Positions 15,914 through 25,785 of a stretch of DNA of 38,110 nt are shown here, in pieces. Origin of the DNA: Desulfuromonadales bacterium (GTDB lineage Bacteria; Desulfobacterota; Desulfuromonadia; Desulfuromonadales; Geoalkalibacteraceae); the NCBI GenBank assembly GCA_024636255.1, contig JAGXHK010000077.1, positions 1 to 38,110 of the forward strand, read 5' to 3'. The notes under the pieces are model-generated. The model was given only the letters and a program-made list of their open reading frames with translations, was not told where the DNA came from and made no database searches. Numbering within the stretch: the first letter of the stretch is position 1; every line of letters begins with the position of its first letter. Position numbers and translations under genes: made by a program.

Positions 15914-17671
15914 TTACTCCTCGTCTTCCTTATCCGAAGCCTGCTTCATGGCACCCTGCAACAGATCGCCAAAGCTGGATGTCGCCTCTTTCTGCGCACC
16001 GAGAAAAGCATCGACCTCGGCCTTCTCTTTCTGGTGGGAAAGCTTCTTGATCGACAGAGCGATTTTGCGCTCTTCGGTGTCGACATTGAGAACAACAGCT
16101 TCGAGATCGTCGCCGACTTTTGCGAAATCCTTGGGCGATTCGATCTTTTCCTTGCTGATCTCGGACACATGGATCAGCCCTTCGATTCCCTCTTCGATCT
16201 CGAGAAAAATACCGAAATCAGTCACGGAGGTCACAGTGCCGTGCACGATCGTACCGGCGGGGTAACGGGCCGGGATGGTCGACCAGGGATCGGAGGCAAG
16301 CTGCTTGATTCCGAGAGAGAAACGCTCATTTTCACGGTCGATATTCAGAACAACCGCCTTGACCGTATCCCCTTTCTTATAAAGCTCGGAGGGATGCTTG
16401 ACACGCTTGGTCCACGAAAGGTCGGAGATGTGAACGAGACCGTCGATCCCTTCATCAACGCCGACGAAAATACCGAAATCCGTAATATTCTTGACCTGGC
16501 CCTCGATGATCGTGCCGACCGGGAACTTCTCGCCGATCACATCCCAGGGGTTCGGTTCGGCCTGCTTGAGGCCGAGAGATATACGCCGGTTCTCGGCATC
16601 TACGGCGAGGACAACCGCTTCTACGTCGTCGCCGATATTGAGAACCTTGTTCGGGTGCTTGATTCGCTTGGTCCAGCTCATCTCCGAGACATGGATCAAG
16701 CCCTCAACCCCCTCTTCAAGCTCAACGAAGGCGCCGTAATCCGTCAGGCTGACAACCTTGCCGGTCACCTTGCCCCCGACCGGATAACGCTCTGCAGCGG
16801 CCTCCCAGGGATCGGGCGTAATCTGCTTGAGGCCGAGAGAAACGCGCTCTTTCTCACGGTCGTACTTGAGAACCTTAACGTTGACCTTGTCACCGACTGT
16901 GAGAATATCCGAAGGATGATTGACCCGTCCCCACGACATGTCGGTAATGTGCAGCAGGCCGTCAATGCCGCCAAGATCTATAAATGCACCATAATCGGTA
17001 AGATTCTTGACCACGCCTTCGAGCACTTTGCCTTCTTCAAGAATCTCCAGCGTCTGGCCGCGCATCTGCTCTCGCTCTTCTTCGAGGAGAACCCGGCGTG
17101 AGAGAACGATGTTCCCGCGACGCTTGTTAAGTTTGATAATCTTGAATTTAAACAGTTGCCCGATGAGCTTTTCAAGATTGCGAACCGGCCGCAGGTCGAC
17201 CTGGGACCCGGGCAAGAAGGCATTCACACCGATATCGACGGAAAGGCCGCCCTTGATCCGGGAAACGATGCGCCCGTCAACGACAGCATCCTCTTCGAGA
17301 GTATTCCAGACCTTCTGCTGATCGGCTTTTCTTTTCGAGAGCCTGACCAGGCCTGTTTCGGCGTCTGTCCCTTCGAAAAGGACGTCGAACTCATCGCCGA
17401 CCGAGAATTCCGGCTTTTCCCCATCTTCGGCGAACTCAGACTGAGAAATGATTCCCTCGGACTTGTAACCAACGTCGACAACGACCGAGTCAGGATTCAC
17501 CTGCACCACCGTTCCCTTGACGACATCGCCGGGTTTCAACGCCCTGTGAGATGAATCGAGGAGTTCGGCAAAGCTCAGCTCTGACTCTTCCCCTTCAAAC
17601 TCATCCCCCTCATACTCGTCATCCATGAGCTCATCGTCGTTCTGGTTGATCGTTTCCTTGTTTTCCACCAT
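15914..17671 (-). CDS. rpsA: 30S ribosomal protein S1
   Basis: Repeated S1 modules (GKVLEGVVKNLTDYGAFIDLGGIDGLLHITDMSWGRVNHPSDIL, GKVTGKVVSLTDYGAFVELEEGVEGLIHVSEMSWTKRIKHPNKVL, ...). The ATG at 17671 (MVENKETI) fits better than the longer ORF start. Confidence 0.96.
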   Translation of the reverse strand: MVENKETINQNDDELMDDEYEGDEFEGEESELSFAELLDSSHRALKPGDVVKGTVVQVNPDSVVVDVGYKSEGIISQSEFAEDGEKPEFSVGDEFDVLFEGTDAETGLVRLSKRKADQQKVWNTLEEDAVVDGRIVSRIKGGLSVDIGVNAFLPGSQVDLRPVRNLEKLIGQLFKFKIIKLNKRRGNIVLSRRVLLEEEREQMRGQTLEILEEGKVLEGVVKNLTDYGAFIDLGGIDGLLHITDMSWGRVNHPSDILTVGDKVNVKVLKYDREKERVSLGLKQITPDPWEAAAERYPVGGKVTGKVVSLTDYGAFVELEEGVEGLIHVSEMSWTKRIKHPNKVLNIGDDVEAVVLAVDAENRRISLGLKQAEPNPWDVIGEKFPVGTIIEGQVKNITDFGIFVGVDEGIDGLVHISDLSWTKRVKHPSELYKKGDTVKAVVLNIDRENERFSLGIKQLASDPWSTIPARYPAGTIVHGTVTSVTDFGIFLEIEEGIEGLIHVSEISKEKIESPKDFAKVGDDLEAVVLNVDTEERKIALSIKKLSHQKEKAEVDAFLGAQKEATSSFGDLLQGAMKQASDKEDEE

Positions 17672-17743
17672 TAAAGAGAAACCCCCTAACAAATTTCCTG
17701 CCGATTAACAGCAGGTTCGTGTCTTTTTGACAACAGGAAGGGA

Positions 17744-17772
17744 AGATAGCACATAGGTCTGCAAAAAACAAA
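17744..17772 (-). promoter_or_regulatory. Candidate sigma70 promoter for rpsA
   Basis: Minus strand TTGTTT-N17-TATCTT with an extended -10 (TGC TATCTT). Confidence 0.5.
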
Positions 17773-17780
17773 TCTTAATT

Positions 17781-18620
17781 TTAATCTTCGAAATTCGTCA
17801 GCCTGTTCACCACGTCGTCAATAATCCAGTGCGGCGTGGACGCTCCGGCGGTGATTCCGACCGAGGTGCATTCATGAAACCAGCCGGGCTCGATCTGCTC
17901 AGCAGTTTCGATGTGATATGTCCGTGGCTGAATCTGACTGCAGATCTGGGCCAAGCGGTTGGTATTGGCGCTGTTGAATCCACCGATGACCAGGACCACG
18001 TCCGACAGGTCGGCGATCCGGCGCGCTTCCTCCTGGCGTACCGAGGTCGCATCGCAGATGGTATTGAAGATGCGCAGTTCGGCGCTTCTGGAAAGACAGA
18101 GATCGGCGATCCTGCGCAAATTTTCATAGGACTGAGTGGTCTGGGCCACCAAGCCAATGCGCCTGCGCCGCGGAAGTGATTCAGCTTCCTCGGGCGAACC
18201 GACGACCCAGACCTCTCCCGAGGCGGCGAAAGAGACAATCCCCTGGACCTCGGGGTGCTCTTTTTCTCCCACGATGATCACTGTGTAGCCGTCCCGGCTG
18301 AGCTGTGCAGCATGTTCCTGAGCGTTTTTGACGAACGGACAGGTGGCATCGATGATTGTCAAATCGCGCGCGGCTATCGCCTCCAGTTCAGAGGATGTCA
18401 CCCCATGGGAGCGCACGATGACCGCGCCTTTCTCGATGTCCTCGACACGTTGGATTACGCACACCCCCTTGTCCTCGAGCGTTTTAACGAGCTGCGGAGA
18501 ATGAATGATCGGTCCAAGCGAGCAGATCGGGGCATGCTCCTCGACCGCCTCGAAGGCCATCTTTGTCGCTCGCTTGACGCCAAAGCAATACCCGGCGCTC
18601 TTTGCGACCTGAACTTTCAT
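17781..18620 (-). CDS. ispH: 4-hydroxy-3-methylbut-2-enyl diphosphate reductase
   Basis: MKVQVAKSAGYCFGVKRATKMAFE, CPFVKNAQEHAAQLSRDGYTVIIVGEKEHPEVQGI, VGITAGASTPHWIIDDVV. Confidence 0.97.
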   Translation of the reverse strand: MKVQVAKSAGYCFGVKRATKMAFEAVEEHAPICSLGPIIHSPQLVKTLEDKGVCVIQRVEDIEKGAVIVRSHGVTSSELEAIAARDLTIIDATCPFVKNAQEHAAQLSRDGYTVIIVGEKEHPEVQGIVSFAASGEVWVVGSPEEAESLPRRRRIGLVAQTTQSYENLRRIADLCLSRSAELRIFNTICDATSVRQEEARRIADLSDVVLVIGGFNSANTNRLAQICSQIQPRTYHIETAEQIEPGWFHECTSVGITAGASTPHWIIDDVVNRLTNFED

Positions 18621-19330
18621 GGCCGATCTCCATCGGAACGGATCGGCAGCCCGGCGGCACGCCGCCGCTGCTGAGCAACAGCCGCCATCTGCTCGAGCAC
18701 CTCGGATATCTCCAGTTGGGTTGAATCGATAATCACAGCGTCCTCTGCCGGTATCAACGGTGCATGTGTGCGGTTTCGGTCCGCGGCGTCGCGCGCCTTG
18801 ACTTCGGCAATGGTCGTCTCCAGATCCACTTCAAGGCCTTTGGCCTGCAGCTCCTCAAAGCGCCGGCGCCCTCTTTCCCGGGCCGATGCTTCGAGAAAGA
18901 ATTTCACCTCGGCGTCGGGAAAGACAACGGTTCCGATGTCGCGCCCCTCGAGCACCACTCCTCCCCCTGCCCCCATCTGGCGCTGCAGGAAAACCATCGC
19001 CGCGCGCACCCTGGGGTGAGCGGAAATTCTTGAGGTCAACAGGCTGATCTCAGGGGTGCGTATCGCCTCGCTGACATCCTTCCGATTCAGCAGAACGCGC
19101 TGATCGTCATTACTGCGCACGAAACTGATTTCAAGGTGAGAGCAGATTTGGGCAAGCGCTGCCTCATCTGAGGGATCGAGCCCATCGCGCTGAGCCGCCA
19201 CCGCGACACAGCGATACATCGCCCCCGTGTCGATATGGATATAGCCGAAGCGCCGGGCAAGCAGCCCGCTCAAGGTGCTCTTGCCGGCCCCTGAGGGGCC
19301 GTCGATGGCAATGATCGGTTCACGTTTCAA
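18617..19330 (-). CDS. cmk: Cytidylate kinase
   Basis: IAIDGPSGAGKSTLSGLLARRFGYIHIDTGAMYR and VLEGRDIGTVVFPDAEVKFFLEASARERGRRR. 4-nt overlap with ispH. Confidence 0.96.
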   Translation of the reverse strand: MKREPIIAIDGPSGAGKSTLSGLLARRFGYIHIDTGAMYRCVAVAAQRDGLDPSDEAALAQICSHLEISFVRSNDDQRVLLNRKDVSEAIRTPEISLLTSRISAHPRVRAAMVFLQRQMGAGGGVVLEGRDIGTVVFPDAEVKFFLEASARERGRRRFEELQAKGLEVDLETTIAEVKARDAADRNRTHAPLIPAEDAVIIDSTQLEISEVLEQMAAVAQQRRRAAGLPIRSDGDRP

Positions 19331-19386
19331 AACAGCAGACTCCTGCGGCTCTGAATATATAGATACGGCCGCTGTTTGATAAAGCT

Positions 19387-20682
19387 TTAATCGCGACGCA
19401 GTTGCGCCAGAAGATCCCAGAAGCCGGGAAACGAGGTTGCGGTGCAGCCCGTGTCACTGATTCGCACCTCCCTCTTGGCCCGCAGGGCGGCTACAGCCAT
19501 GCTCATGGCGATGCGGTGATCCCCGTGAGAACTGACCTGCCCTCCGTTCAGTTCATTGCCGCCATGAATAATCAGTCCGTCCTCGAGAGCCTCGACACGC
19601 CCTCCAAGCTTATTGAGTTCGGCACAGATCGCAGCGATCCGATCTGTCTCTTTGACCCTGAGCTCACGCGCGTCGCGAATCACGGTGGTTCCTTCGGCAA
19701 AGGCGGCGGCCACACTGATAACCGGAAATTCATCGATAGCGCGCGGGACATCTTCACCGCCGATTTCAATGCCCTGGAGCCTGCTGGTGCGCACCAGCAG
19801 ATCGGCGACCGGTTCGCCGCAGACCTCGCGCTCATCTTTCAGTTCGATGGATCCGCCCATGCGCCTCAGAAGATCGATGACCCCACTGCGGGTGGGATTG
19901 ATCCCGACACTTCGGATCATCATCTCTGAGTCGGGAACGATCAGCCCCGCGACGAGGAAAAATGCAGCTGACGAGATATCTCCCGGCACGATGACCTCGC
20001 AGCCGTTCAGGCGCGGACGAGGAGCGATCGTGACGCCTCCGACAAAGGGGCGGACCTCGGCGCCGAAATAGGCGAGCATCCGTTCGCTATGGTCACGCGA
20101 ACGGTGGGATTCGTAAACCGTTGTACTCCCCTTGGCATAAAGGCCCGCCAGCAAAAGAGCCGACTTGACCTGAGCGCTGGCGATCGGAGAGTGGTAGGTG
20201 CGTCCCTGGAGCGGGCTGCCCTCGATGGCCAGAGGAGCCAGATTGCCGCCGTCGCGACCGCGAATCCGGGCCCCCATTTCAGCCAGGGGAGCTGTCACCC
20301 GGCGCATGGGACGGCGGCGCAGATATTTGTCGCCGCTTAGGACAGAGTGAAACTTCTGCCCTGCAAGCAGCCCGGTCATCAGCCGCATGGTGGTCCCGGA
20401 GTTGCCGCAATCAAGAACGTCATCCGGCTCGCGCAGGCCGTCAAGGCCACGCCCGCAGATGATCAGTTCTCCCTCGCCGCACTCCTCGATCTCGATTCCC
20501 ATACCGCGAAATGCCCGCAGGGTCGCCAGATTGTCTTCCCCCTGCAGGAACCCGCGAACAACGGTTTTTCCCTCAGCGAGCGAACCAAGCATGATGGAGC
20601 GATGGGAGATTGATTTGTCGCCCGGCACTCTGAGCTCTCCCTGCAGAGAACCGGCGGGTGTTACGCAGCGGGTATCCGTCAT
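19387..20682 (-). CDS. aroA: 3-phosphoshikimate 1-carboxyvinyltransferase
   Basis: LRVPGDKSISHRSIMLGSLAEG, DCGNSGTTMRLMTGLLAGQ, LRVKETDRIAAICAELNKLGG, SHGDHRIAMSMAVAALRA. Confidence 0.97.
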   Translation of the reverse strand: MTDTRCVTPAGSLQGELRVPGDKSISHRSIMLGSLAEGKTVVRGFLQGEDNLATLRAFRGMGIEIEECGEGELIICGRGLDGLREPDDVLDCGNSGTTMRLMTGLLAGQKFHSVLSGDKYLRRRPMRRVTAPLAEMGARIRGRDGGNLAPLAIEGSPLQGRTYHSPIASAQVKSALLLAGLYAKGSTTVYESHRSRDHSERMLAYFGAEVRPFVGGVTIAPRPRLNGCEVIVPGDISSAAFFLVAGLIVPDSEMMIRSVGINPTRSGVIDLLRRMGGSIELKDEREVCGEPVADLLVRTSRLQGIEIGGEDVPRAIDEFPVISVAAAFAEGTTVIRDARELRVKETDRIAAICAELNKLGGRVEALEDGLIIHGGNELNGGQVSSHGDHRIAMSMAVAALRAKREVRISDTGCTATSFPGFWDLLAQLRRD

Positions 20683-21569
20683 GTGTTCTCCTCTGTCGAC
20701 AAGGTCAGAATCCCGTCACGCAATTCCTTGGAACGCCTGAAAAAGCGGTAGAGTGCATCTGCATCGCCGCTGCTTACATTCTCCTTGAGTTCGGCGAAAT
20801 ATCGCTCGAAGCCCTCCATCATCTCAAGTAAGGCATCACGATTGGTCAGAGCAATGTCGCGCCACATGGTCGGATCCGAGGAGGCAATGCGGGTAAAATC
20901 GCGAAAACCACCGGCCGAATAAGCAAGTATGTTCTCATCATAGCGATCGTATGAACCGACCCCGTTGACCAGGGCATAGGCCACCATGTGCGGAAGGTGG
21001 CTGATGGCGGCGAGCACCCGGTCGTGCTTCTCGACATCCATGATCACCACTTCGCAACCCGCTGTCTCCCACATGCTGCGCACCAGTTCAAGTGCATGCA
21101 CGTCCGTGTGGGCGCTCGGGGTGAGAATGCAGCGCCGCTTCCGATAGAGCGTCGCAAAAGCCGCCTCGGCACCGCTTTTCTCGGTGCCGGCAATCGGATG
21201 CCCCGGCACGAAATGCACGTCGGCGCGCAGGTGCGGTTCGATGGCGCGGATCACCTCGGCCTTGACGCTGCCGCCATCGGTCAGAATTGCACCTGGTTTG
21301 AGATGGGGCATGATCTGGCAGGCCATTGGGCCAAGCGCCTGGACAGGGGTGGCCAGAAAGACGACATCGGCCTCGCGAACCCCTTCTGCCGGGTCTTGCG
21401 TGACCCGGTCGACCACTCCCAGCTCGAGCGCCTTTTCGAGGTTGGACAGGCTGCGCCCGATACCGATGGTTTCACCCACCGCATGGGCCTGCTTGAGGGA
21501 AAGTGCAAGTGAGCCGCCGATCAGCCCGACTCCGAGGATTGCGAGGCGGGGGATTAGAACATCACTCAT
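20679..21569 (-). CDS. tyrA: Prephenate dehydrogenase
   Basis: LAILGVGLIGGSLALSLKQA Rossmann motif; HFVPGHPIAGTEKSGAEAAFATLYRKRRCILTP; HDRVLAAISHLPHMVAYALV. 4-nt overlap with aroA. Confidence 0.94.
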   Translation of the reverse strand: MSDVLIPRLAILGVGLIGGSLALSLKQAHAVGETIGIGRSLSNLEKALELGVVDRVTQDPAEGVREADVVFLATPVQALGPMACQIMPHLKPGAILTDGGSVKAEVIRAIEPHLRADVHFVPGHPIAGTEKSGAEAAFATLYRKRRCILTPSAHTDVHALELVRSMWETAGCEVVIMDVEKHDRVLAAISHLPHMVAYALVNGVGSYDRYDENILAYSAGGFRDFTRIASSDPTMWRDIALTNRDALLEMMEGFERYFAELKENVSSGDADALYRFFRRSKELRDGILTLSTEENT

Positions 21570-22642
21570 AAGCGCGCTTTCGGATAGGAGCCGAGAACCT
21601 TGACGAACTGGCAGTACTGATGCAGTTCTTCGATCGCCTCCTTCACACCTGGATCGACAATGTGGCCGATAACATCGAGGAAGAAAATGTATTCCCAGGC
21701 TTTCGACTTCAGCGGTCGGCTTTCGATCTTTGTCAGGTTGAGTTGGCGTTTACTGAAGGGTTCGAGCATCCGATAGAGGATGCCGGGTTCGTCTTTGACA
21801 CTGAACATGATGGAGGTTTTGTCGTGGCCGCTGCGTCCGGGCATCTGTCGGCCGATGATGAGAAAGCGCGTGAAGTTGCTTGGATTGTCGGCTATTTTCT
21901 GTTTGACGACCTTGAGTCCGTAAAGGTTGGCCGCCATCTCGCTGGCGATCGCGGCGGCGCTGTCGTCTTCGGCGGCGAGTTGAGCGGCCAGCGCCGTACT
22001 GGCCACATCGACCTGGGGCAGTTCGGCAAGATTTTCCTCCAGCCACTTGCGGCACTGGGCCAGTGCCTGCGGATGAGAGATGATCTTGCGCACATCCTCG
22101 AGCTTTCCGGTGCGCGAGAGAAGATCGTGGGAAACCTCCAGGAGGATCTCGGCATTGACCTTGAGATCAGACTCCATAAACATATCGAGGGTATGGGAGA
22201 CGATCCCTTCATTTGAATTCTCAACCGGGACGACGCCGTAGTGAGCCCGTCCCCGCGCGACCTCGTCGAAGACCGCAGAGATGCTTTTCTGGGGCACCAG
22301 CTGGGCCGAAAGACCGAACTGCTGCATGCCGGCCACATGAGTGAACGTCGCCTGGGGGCCGAGAAAGGCGACTTTCATGGGCTCTTCCAAAGAGAGAGAG
22401 GCCGAAATGATTTCGCGAAACACCCTGCGGATCGCCTCTGAGGGAAAAGGGCCAGGATTCCCCTCGATCAGCCGGCGGTAAATAGCCTGTTCGCGGCTGG
22501 GGACATAAAACTCCTTGTTTTCTCCGGCCTTAGCCCTGCCCACTTCGATAACCACCCGGGCTCGCTCGTTGAGCAGATCCAGAATTTTATCGTCGATGGT
22601 ATCGATTCTCTGCCGCAGTTCGGAAAGTCTCTTGGCAATCAT
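21566..22642 (-). CDS. pheA: Bifunctional chorismate mutase / prephenate dehydratase
   Basis: Chorismate mutase N-terminus (MIAKRLSELRQRIDTIDDKILDLLNERARVVIEVGRAKA), PDT domain (VAFLGPQATFTHVAG...VVPVENSNEGIVSHTLDMF), ACT domain (MFSVKDEPGILYRMLEPFSKRQLNLTKIESRPLKSKAWEYIFFLDVIGH). Confidence 0.96.
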   Translation of the reverse strand: MIAKRLSELRQRIDTIDDKILDLLNERARVVIEVGRAKAGENKEFYVPSREQAIYRRLIEGNPGPFPSEAIRRVFREIISASLSLEEPMKVAFLGPQATFTHVAGMQQFGLSAQLVPQKSISAVFDEVARGRAHYGVVPVENSNEGIVSHTLDMFMESDLKVNAEILLEVSHDLLSRTGKLEDVRKIISHPQALAQCRKWLEENLAELPQVDVASTALAAQLAAEDDSAAAIASEMAANLYGLKVVKQKIADNPSNFTRFLIIGRQMPGRSGHDKTSIMFSVKDEPGILYRMLEPFSKRQLNLTKIESRPLKSKAWEYIFFLDVIGHIVDPGVKEAIEELHQYCQFVKVLGSYPKARL

Positions 22643-22792
22643 CGCAAAACTCCTGCTGAAGGCGAGCAATTTAGTCTATCTTCGGGCAAAAAGCAACATT
22701 GGCACTGCGAGAGCGATTGCGCTCTTGACCCCGGATATCAGCGATGAGTACACTTCAGGCGTTTGCAATCTATACGAAATCGGGAGGCCATC

Positions 22793-23983
22793 ATGGCAAT
22801 TGCGCAAAAAGTTCACGGATTCATCGAAAAATCTTCATGGATCCGCAAGATGTTCGAAGAGGGAGCTGCTCTGCGGCGTGTCCACGGGGCGCAAAATGTC
22901 TTTGACTTCTCCCTGGGGAATCCGACCGTAGAACCGCCCCCGGCCTTGCATGACGAATTGCTGCGCCTCGCCCGCCATCCCGAACCCGGAATGCATCGGT
23001 ATATGAATAACGCCGGATACGACGAGACGCGTGTCGCGGTCGCCGAAGTTCTCTCGGAAAAAGCCCGGATCCCCCTGGAGGCCAAACATGTCGTGATGAC
23101 CTGCGGGGCGGGCGGCGCGCTCAACGTGGTGCTCAAGACGATCCTCAACCCCGGAGAAGAAGTCATCATCCTGACGCCGTACTTCGTCGAGTACAGGTTC
23201 TATATCGACAATCACGGCGGGGTTCCCCGCGAGGTGTGGACCAACCCGGAGACATTCCAGCTCGATCTTGCGGAGATCGAAAAGGCGATCGGTCCGCAGA
23301 CCCGCGCCATCATCCTCAACTCCCCCAACAATCCCACCGGAGTCATCTACAGCCGGGCGGATCTGACGGCGCTTGGCGAGATTCTGCAGCGCAAGGAGAA
23401 GGAGCTCGGCCGCCAGATCTATGCCATTTCCGATGAACCCTATGCCCGTCTGAGTTACGATGGCGTGGAAGTTCCCGGCATCTTCTCCTGCATCCGCAAC
23501 AGCGTCGTCGCCACCTCGCACTCGAAGGACCTCGCCCTGCCTGGAGAGCGTATCGGCTACCTGGCCGCCAATCCAGACATGGAAGAGGCCGAGCTGTTCA
23601 TCGAAGGCGCCGTTTTCTGCAACCGGGTCCTCGGCTTCGTCAATGCGCCGGCCCTGATGCAGCGCCTGGTCGCTAAACTTCAGCGTGCGAGTGTGGACAT
23701 AGCGGAGTATCAGAACAAACGCGATCTGCTCTACGATAATCTCAGCGCACTCGGCTTCACCATGGTGAAGCCGGCCGGCGGCTTCTATTTATTCCCGCGC
23801 TCTCCCCTTCCCGACGACATCCAGTTTGTGCGGCTGGCTCAGAAACACAATATTCTCGTGGTTCCGGGCAGCGGCTTTGGGGCACCGGGCTTCTTTCGCA
23901 TCGCCTACTGCATCGATGCCGAGGTCATTCATCGCAGCCTGCCGGCCTGGTCGAAGCTCGCCAGGGAAGCCGGGCTGGGTTGA
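22793..23983 (+). CDS. PLP-dependent class I/II aminotransferase
   Basis: NPGEEVIILTPYFVEYRFYIDNHGG, ILNSPNNPTGVIYSRADL, VVATSHSKDLALPGERIGYLAANP (PLP-lysine region). GGGAGG precedes the ATG at 22793. Confidence 0.93.
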   Translation: MAIAQKVHGFIEKSSWIRKMFEEGAALRRVHGAQNVFDFSLGNPTVEPPPALHDELLRLARHPEPGMHRYMNNAGYDETRVAVAEVLSEKARIPLEAKHVVMTCGAGGALNVVLKTILNPGEEVIILTPYFVEYRFYIDNHGGVPREVWTNPETFQLDLAEIEKAIGPQTRAIILNSPNNPTGVIYSRADLTALGEILQRKEKELGRQIYAISDEPYARLSYDGVEVPGIFSCIRNSVVATSHSKDLALPGERIGYLAANPDMEEAELFIEGAVFCNRVLGFVNAPALMQRLVAKLQRASVDIAEYQNKRDLLYDNLSALGFTMVKPAGGFYLFPRSPLPDDIQFVRLAQKHNILVVPGSGFGAPGFFRIAYCIDAEVIHRSLPAWSKLAREAGLG

Positions 23984-24004
23984 CTCCCATCCTTATTTCT
24001 GGCG

Positions 24005-24046
24005 CAGGCAAAAAAATGGGCTTTCTGGCCCGTTTTTTTTTGCCTG
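24005..24046. terminator. Bidirectional intrinsic terminator between the convergent aminotransferase and recJ genes
   Basis: CAGGCAAAAAAATGGGC-TTTCT-GGCCCGTTTTTTTTTGCCTG, with A- and T-tracts on both sides of the hairpin. Confidence 0.85.
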
Positions 24047-24057
24047 CCACGCAGATT

Positions 24058-25785
24058 TTAATTGTTCGCGACGCGAAAGTCTCTGATGCGCAACTGAATC
24101 GAGAGGCGGCCTTTCCATTGATTGAGCTGGGGTGAGAACAGCACCTCAAGCGGGCCCTGCAGTTCGCGGCGGCGCTCCGCCATGCCGAATGCGATGGCGG
24201 GAAAGCTACAGCCGCCCTGGCGCAGGACGAACTGCAAATGTCCGCGACCCACCTCGCGCACCTGCTGCGCTCGTGCCTCACCCCCCATAAAAACAGGCTC
24301 AGGGTTACCCATGCCGAAAGGAGCCAGACCTGCAAGTTCCCGGACCCCTTCGAAATCAAGCTCCTCGAGAAAAACTTCGCCGTCGTGTCCGATGCGCGGC
24401 GTCAGCAGTTCCTGCTCCAGACGCTGGCGGGCAAACAATTCAAAGGCCGCAGCGAAGTCCTTGACCTGTTCGGCCTTCAGACCAATTCCGGCGGCCATTT
24501 CATGCCCGCCGAAGGCCTGCAGCGAATCGGCGCAGGCGGCCATGGCCTGATAGAGATGAAACCCTTTGATGGAGCGCGCCGAGCCCTTGCCCGTGTCGCC
24601 GTCAAGCGCAATCAGAACCGTGGGTCGATGGTAGCGCTCGACCAACCGGCTGGCGACGATGCCGATGACTCCGGGATGCCATCGTTCGTCGGCCAAGACG
24701 ATTGTATGTGTCGCCTCCCGCACCCCTCCCCCGGCGATCCTCTCCAGGGCCTGCGCAAGCGTCTGTTCCTCGATCGACTGCCGTTGACGATTGCAGGCAT
24801 CGAGGCGCTGCGCGAGCCCCTGCGCGCTCGAGAGTGAATCCGTCAGCAGCATCGCCACCCCTTGTGCCGCATCCTCAAGCCGGCCGGCCGCATTGAGGCG
24901 CGGTGCCAGTTGAAAAGCGACGCTGCCGCAGGAGATCTCGCGAACACCGGAAACATCTTTCAGCGCGCGAATTCCCGGTCGCCGGGCATTGTCGAGCAGC
25001 GTCAATCCAAAGCGCGTCAGCAGACGGTTAACGCCGCGCAGCGGAACGAGATCGGCAATCGTCCCCAAGGCAACCAGATCGAGGCCGAGACGCAGATCCG
25101 GCTCGCAGCGCTGGTTGAAATGGCCGCGGCTGCGCAGCTCCCTGCGCACGCCCATCAGAAGAAAAAACGCAACCCCTGCACCGCAGAGATCACGGAAACA
25201 GGCAGGCTGCCCAGGCAGGTGCGGATTGATAAGGGCCAGCGCCTGAGGCAAATCCTCTGGAGCCTGATGATGATCGGTAATGATCAGATCAAGCCCGAGC
25301 GCTTTTGCTTGCTGCGCTTCTTCCCGCGCAGTAATGCCGCAATCGACCGAAATCGCAACCCTGGCACCATTCGCCGCGGCTCTCTCCAGGGCGGCGCCGG
25401 AGAGTCCGTATCCTTCCTGCAGACGCAACGGGATATAAAAATCGACGACACCGCCAAAAAGACGTAGAAATTCGACCAGCAGCGCGGTACCGGAGATACC
25501 GTCGACGTCGTAGTCGCCATGGATCGCAATCTTTTCGCGGCGCTCGACCGCATCGGCGATGCGCCTTGAAGCGGCCTCCATCCCGGAAAGCAGGTGCGGG
25601 TCGGGCAATTCTGCAAGACGACCCGATAAAAAGGAGCGGCCTGCGTCCACCTCCACAATCCCGCGACGGGCCAGGACCTGCGCCGTCAAAGGCCTCACAT
25701 CCAGTGATCTGGAAAGTGAGTCGACGGTCTGCGGCTGCGGCTCAGGACAGCGCTGCTCCCAGCGGCGACGGTTTATGGGCTCCAC
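24058..25785 (-). CDS. recJ: Single-stranded-DNA-specific exonuclease RecJ
   Basis: KIAIHGDYDVDGISGTALLVEFLRLFGG (DHH), LIITDHHQAPEDLPQALALINPH, FGGHEMAAGIGL. Likely GTG start at 25785 overlapping the upstream gene's 3' end. Confidence 0.95.
   Translation of the reverse strand: MEPINRRRWEQRCPEPQPQTVDSLSRSLDVRPLTAQVLARRGIVEVDAGRSFLSGRLAELPDPHLLSGMEAASRRIADAVERREKIAIHGDYDVDGISGTALLVEFLRLFGGVVDFYIPLRLQEGYGLSGAALERAAANGARVAISVDCGITAREEAQQAKALGLDLIITDHHQAPEDLPQALALINPHLPGQPACFRDLCGAGVAFFLLMGVRRELRSRGHFNQRCEPDLRLGLDLVALGTIADLVPLRGVNRLLTRFGLTLLDNARRPGIRALKDVSGVREISCGSVAFQLAPRLNAAGRLEDAAQGVAMLLTDSLSSAQGLAQRLDACNRQRQSIEEQTLAQALERIAGGGVREATHTIVLADERWHPGVIGIVASRLVERYHRPTVLIALDGDTGKGSARSIKGFHLYQAMAACADSLQAFGGHEMAAGIGLKAEQVKDFAAAFELFARQRLEQELLTPRIGHDGEVFLEELDFEGVRELAGLAPFGMGNPEPVFMGGEARAQQVREVGRGHLQFVLRQGGCSFPAIAFGMAERRRELQGPLEVLFSPQLNQWKGRLSIQLRIRDFRVANN

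Noticed and set aside
16034-17101. 355-aa + strand ORF opposite rpsA
   Set aside because: Antisense shadow of the repeated S1 modules; the internal similarity comes from the S1 repeats themselves.
16200-17300. Repeated DNA segments (e.g. CACGCTTGGTCCA, GGAGATGTG) within rpsA
   Set aside because: Explained by tandem S1 domains in the ribosomal protein, not a separate repeat element.
18617-22642. cmk-aroA-tyrA-pheA cluster with 4-nt overlaps as an unusual arrangement
   Set aside because: Aromatic biosynthesis genes next to cmk-ispH-rpsA are a common bacterial gene order; ordinary translational coupling.
22700-22716. Possible sigma-54 promoter TGGCAC-N5-GAGC upstream of the aminotransferase gene
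   Set aside because: GG-N10-GC spacing fits but the -12 element is poor and one such match is expected by chance.
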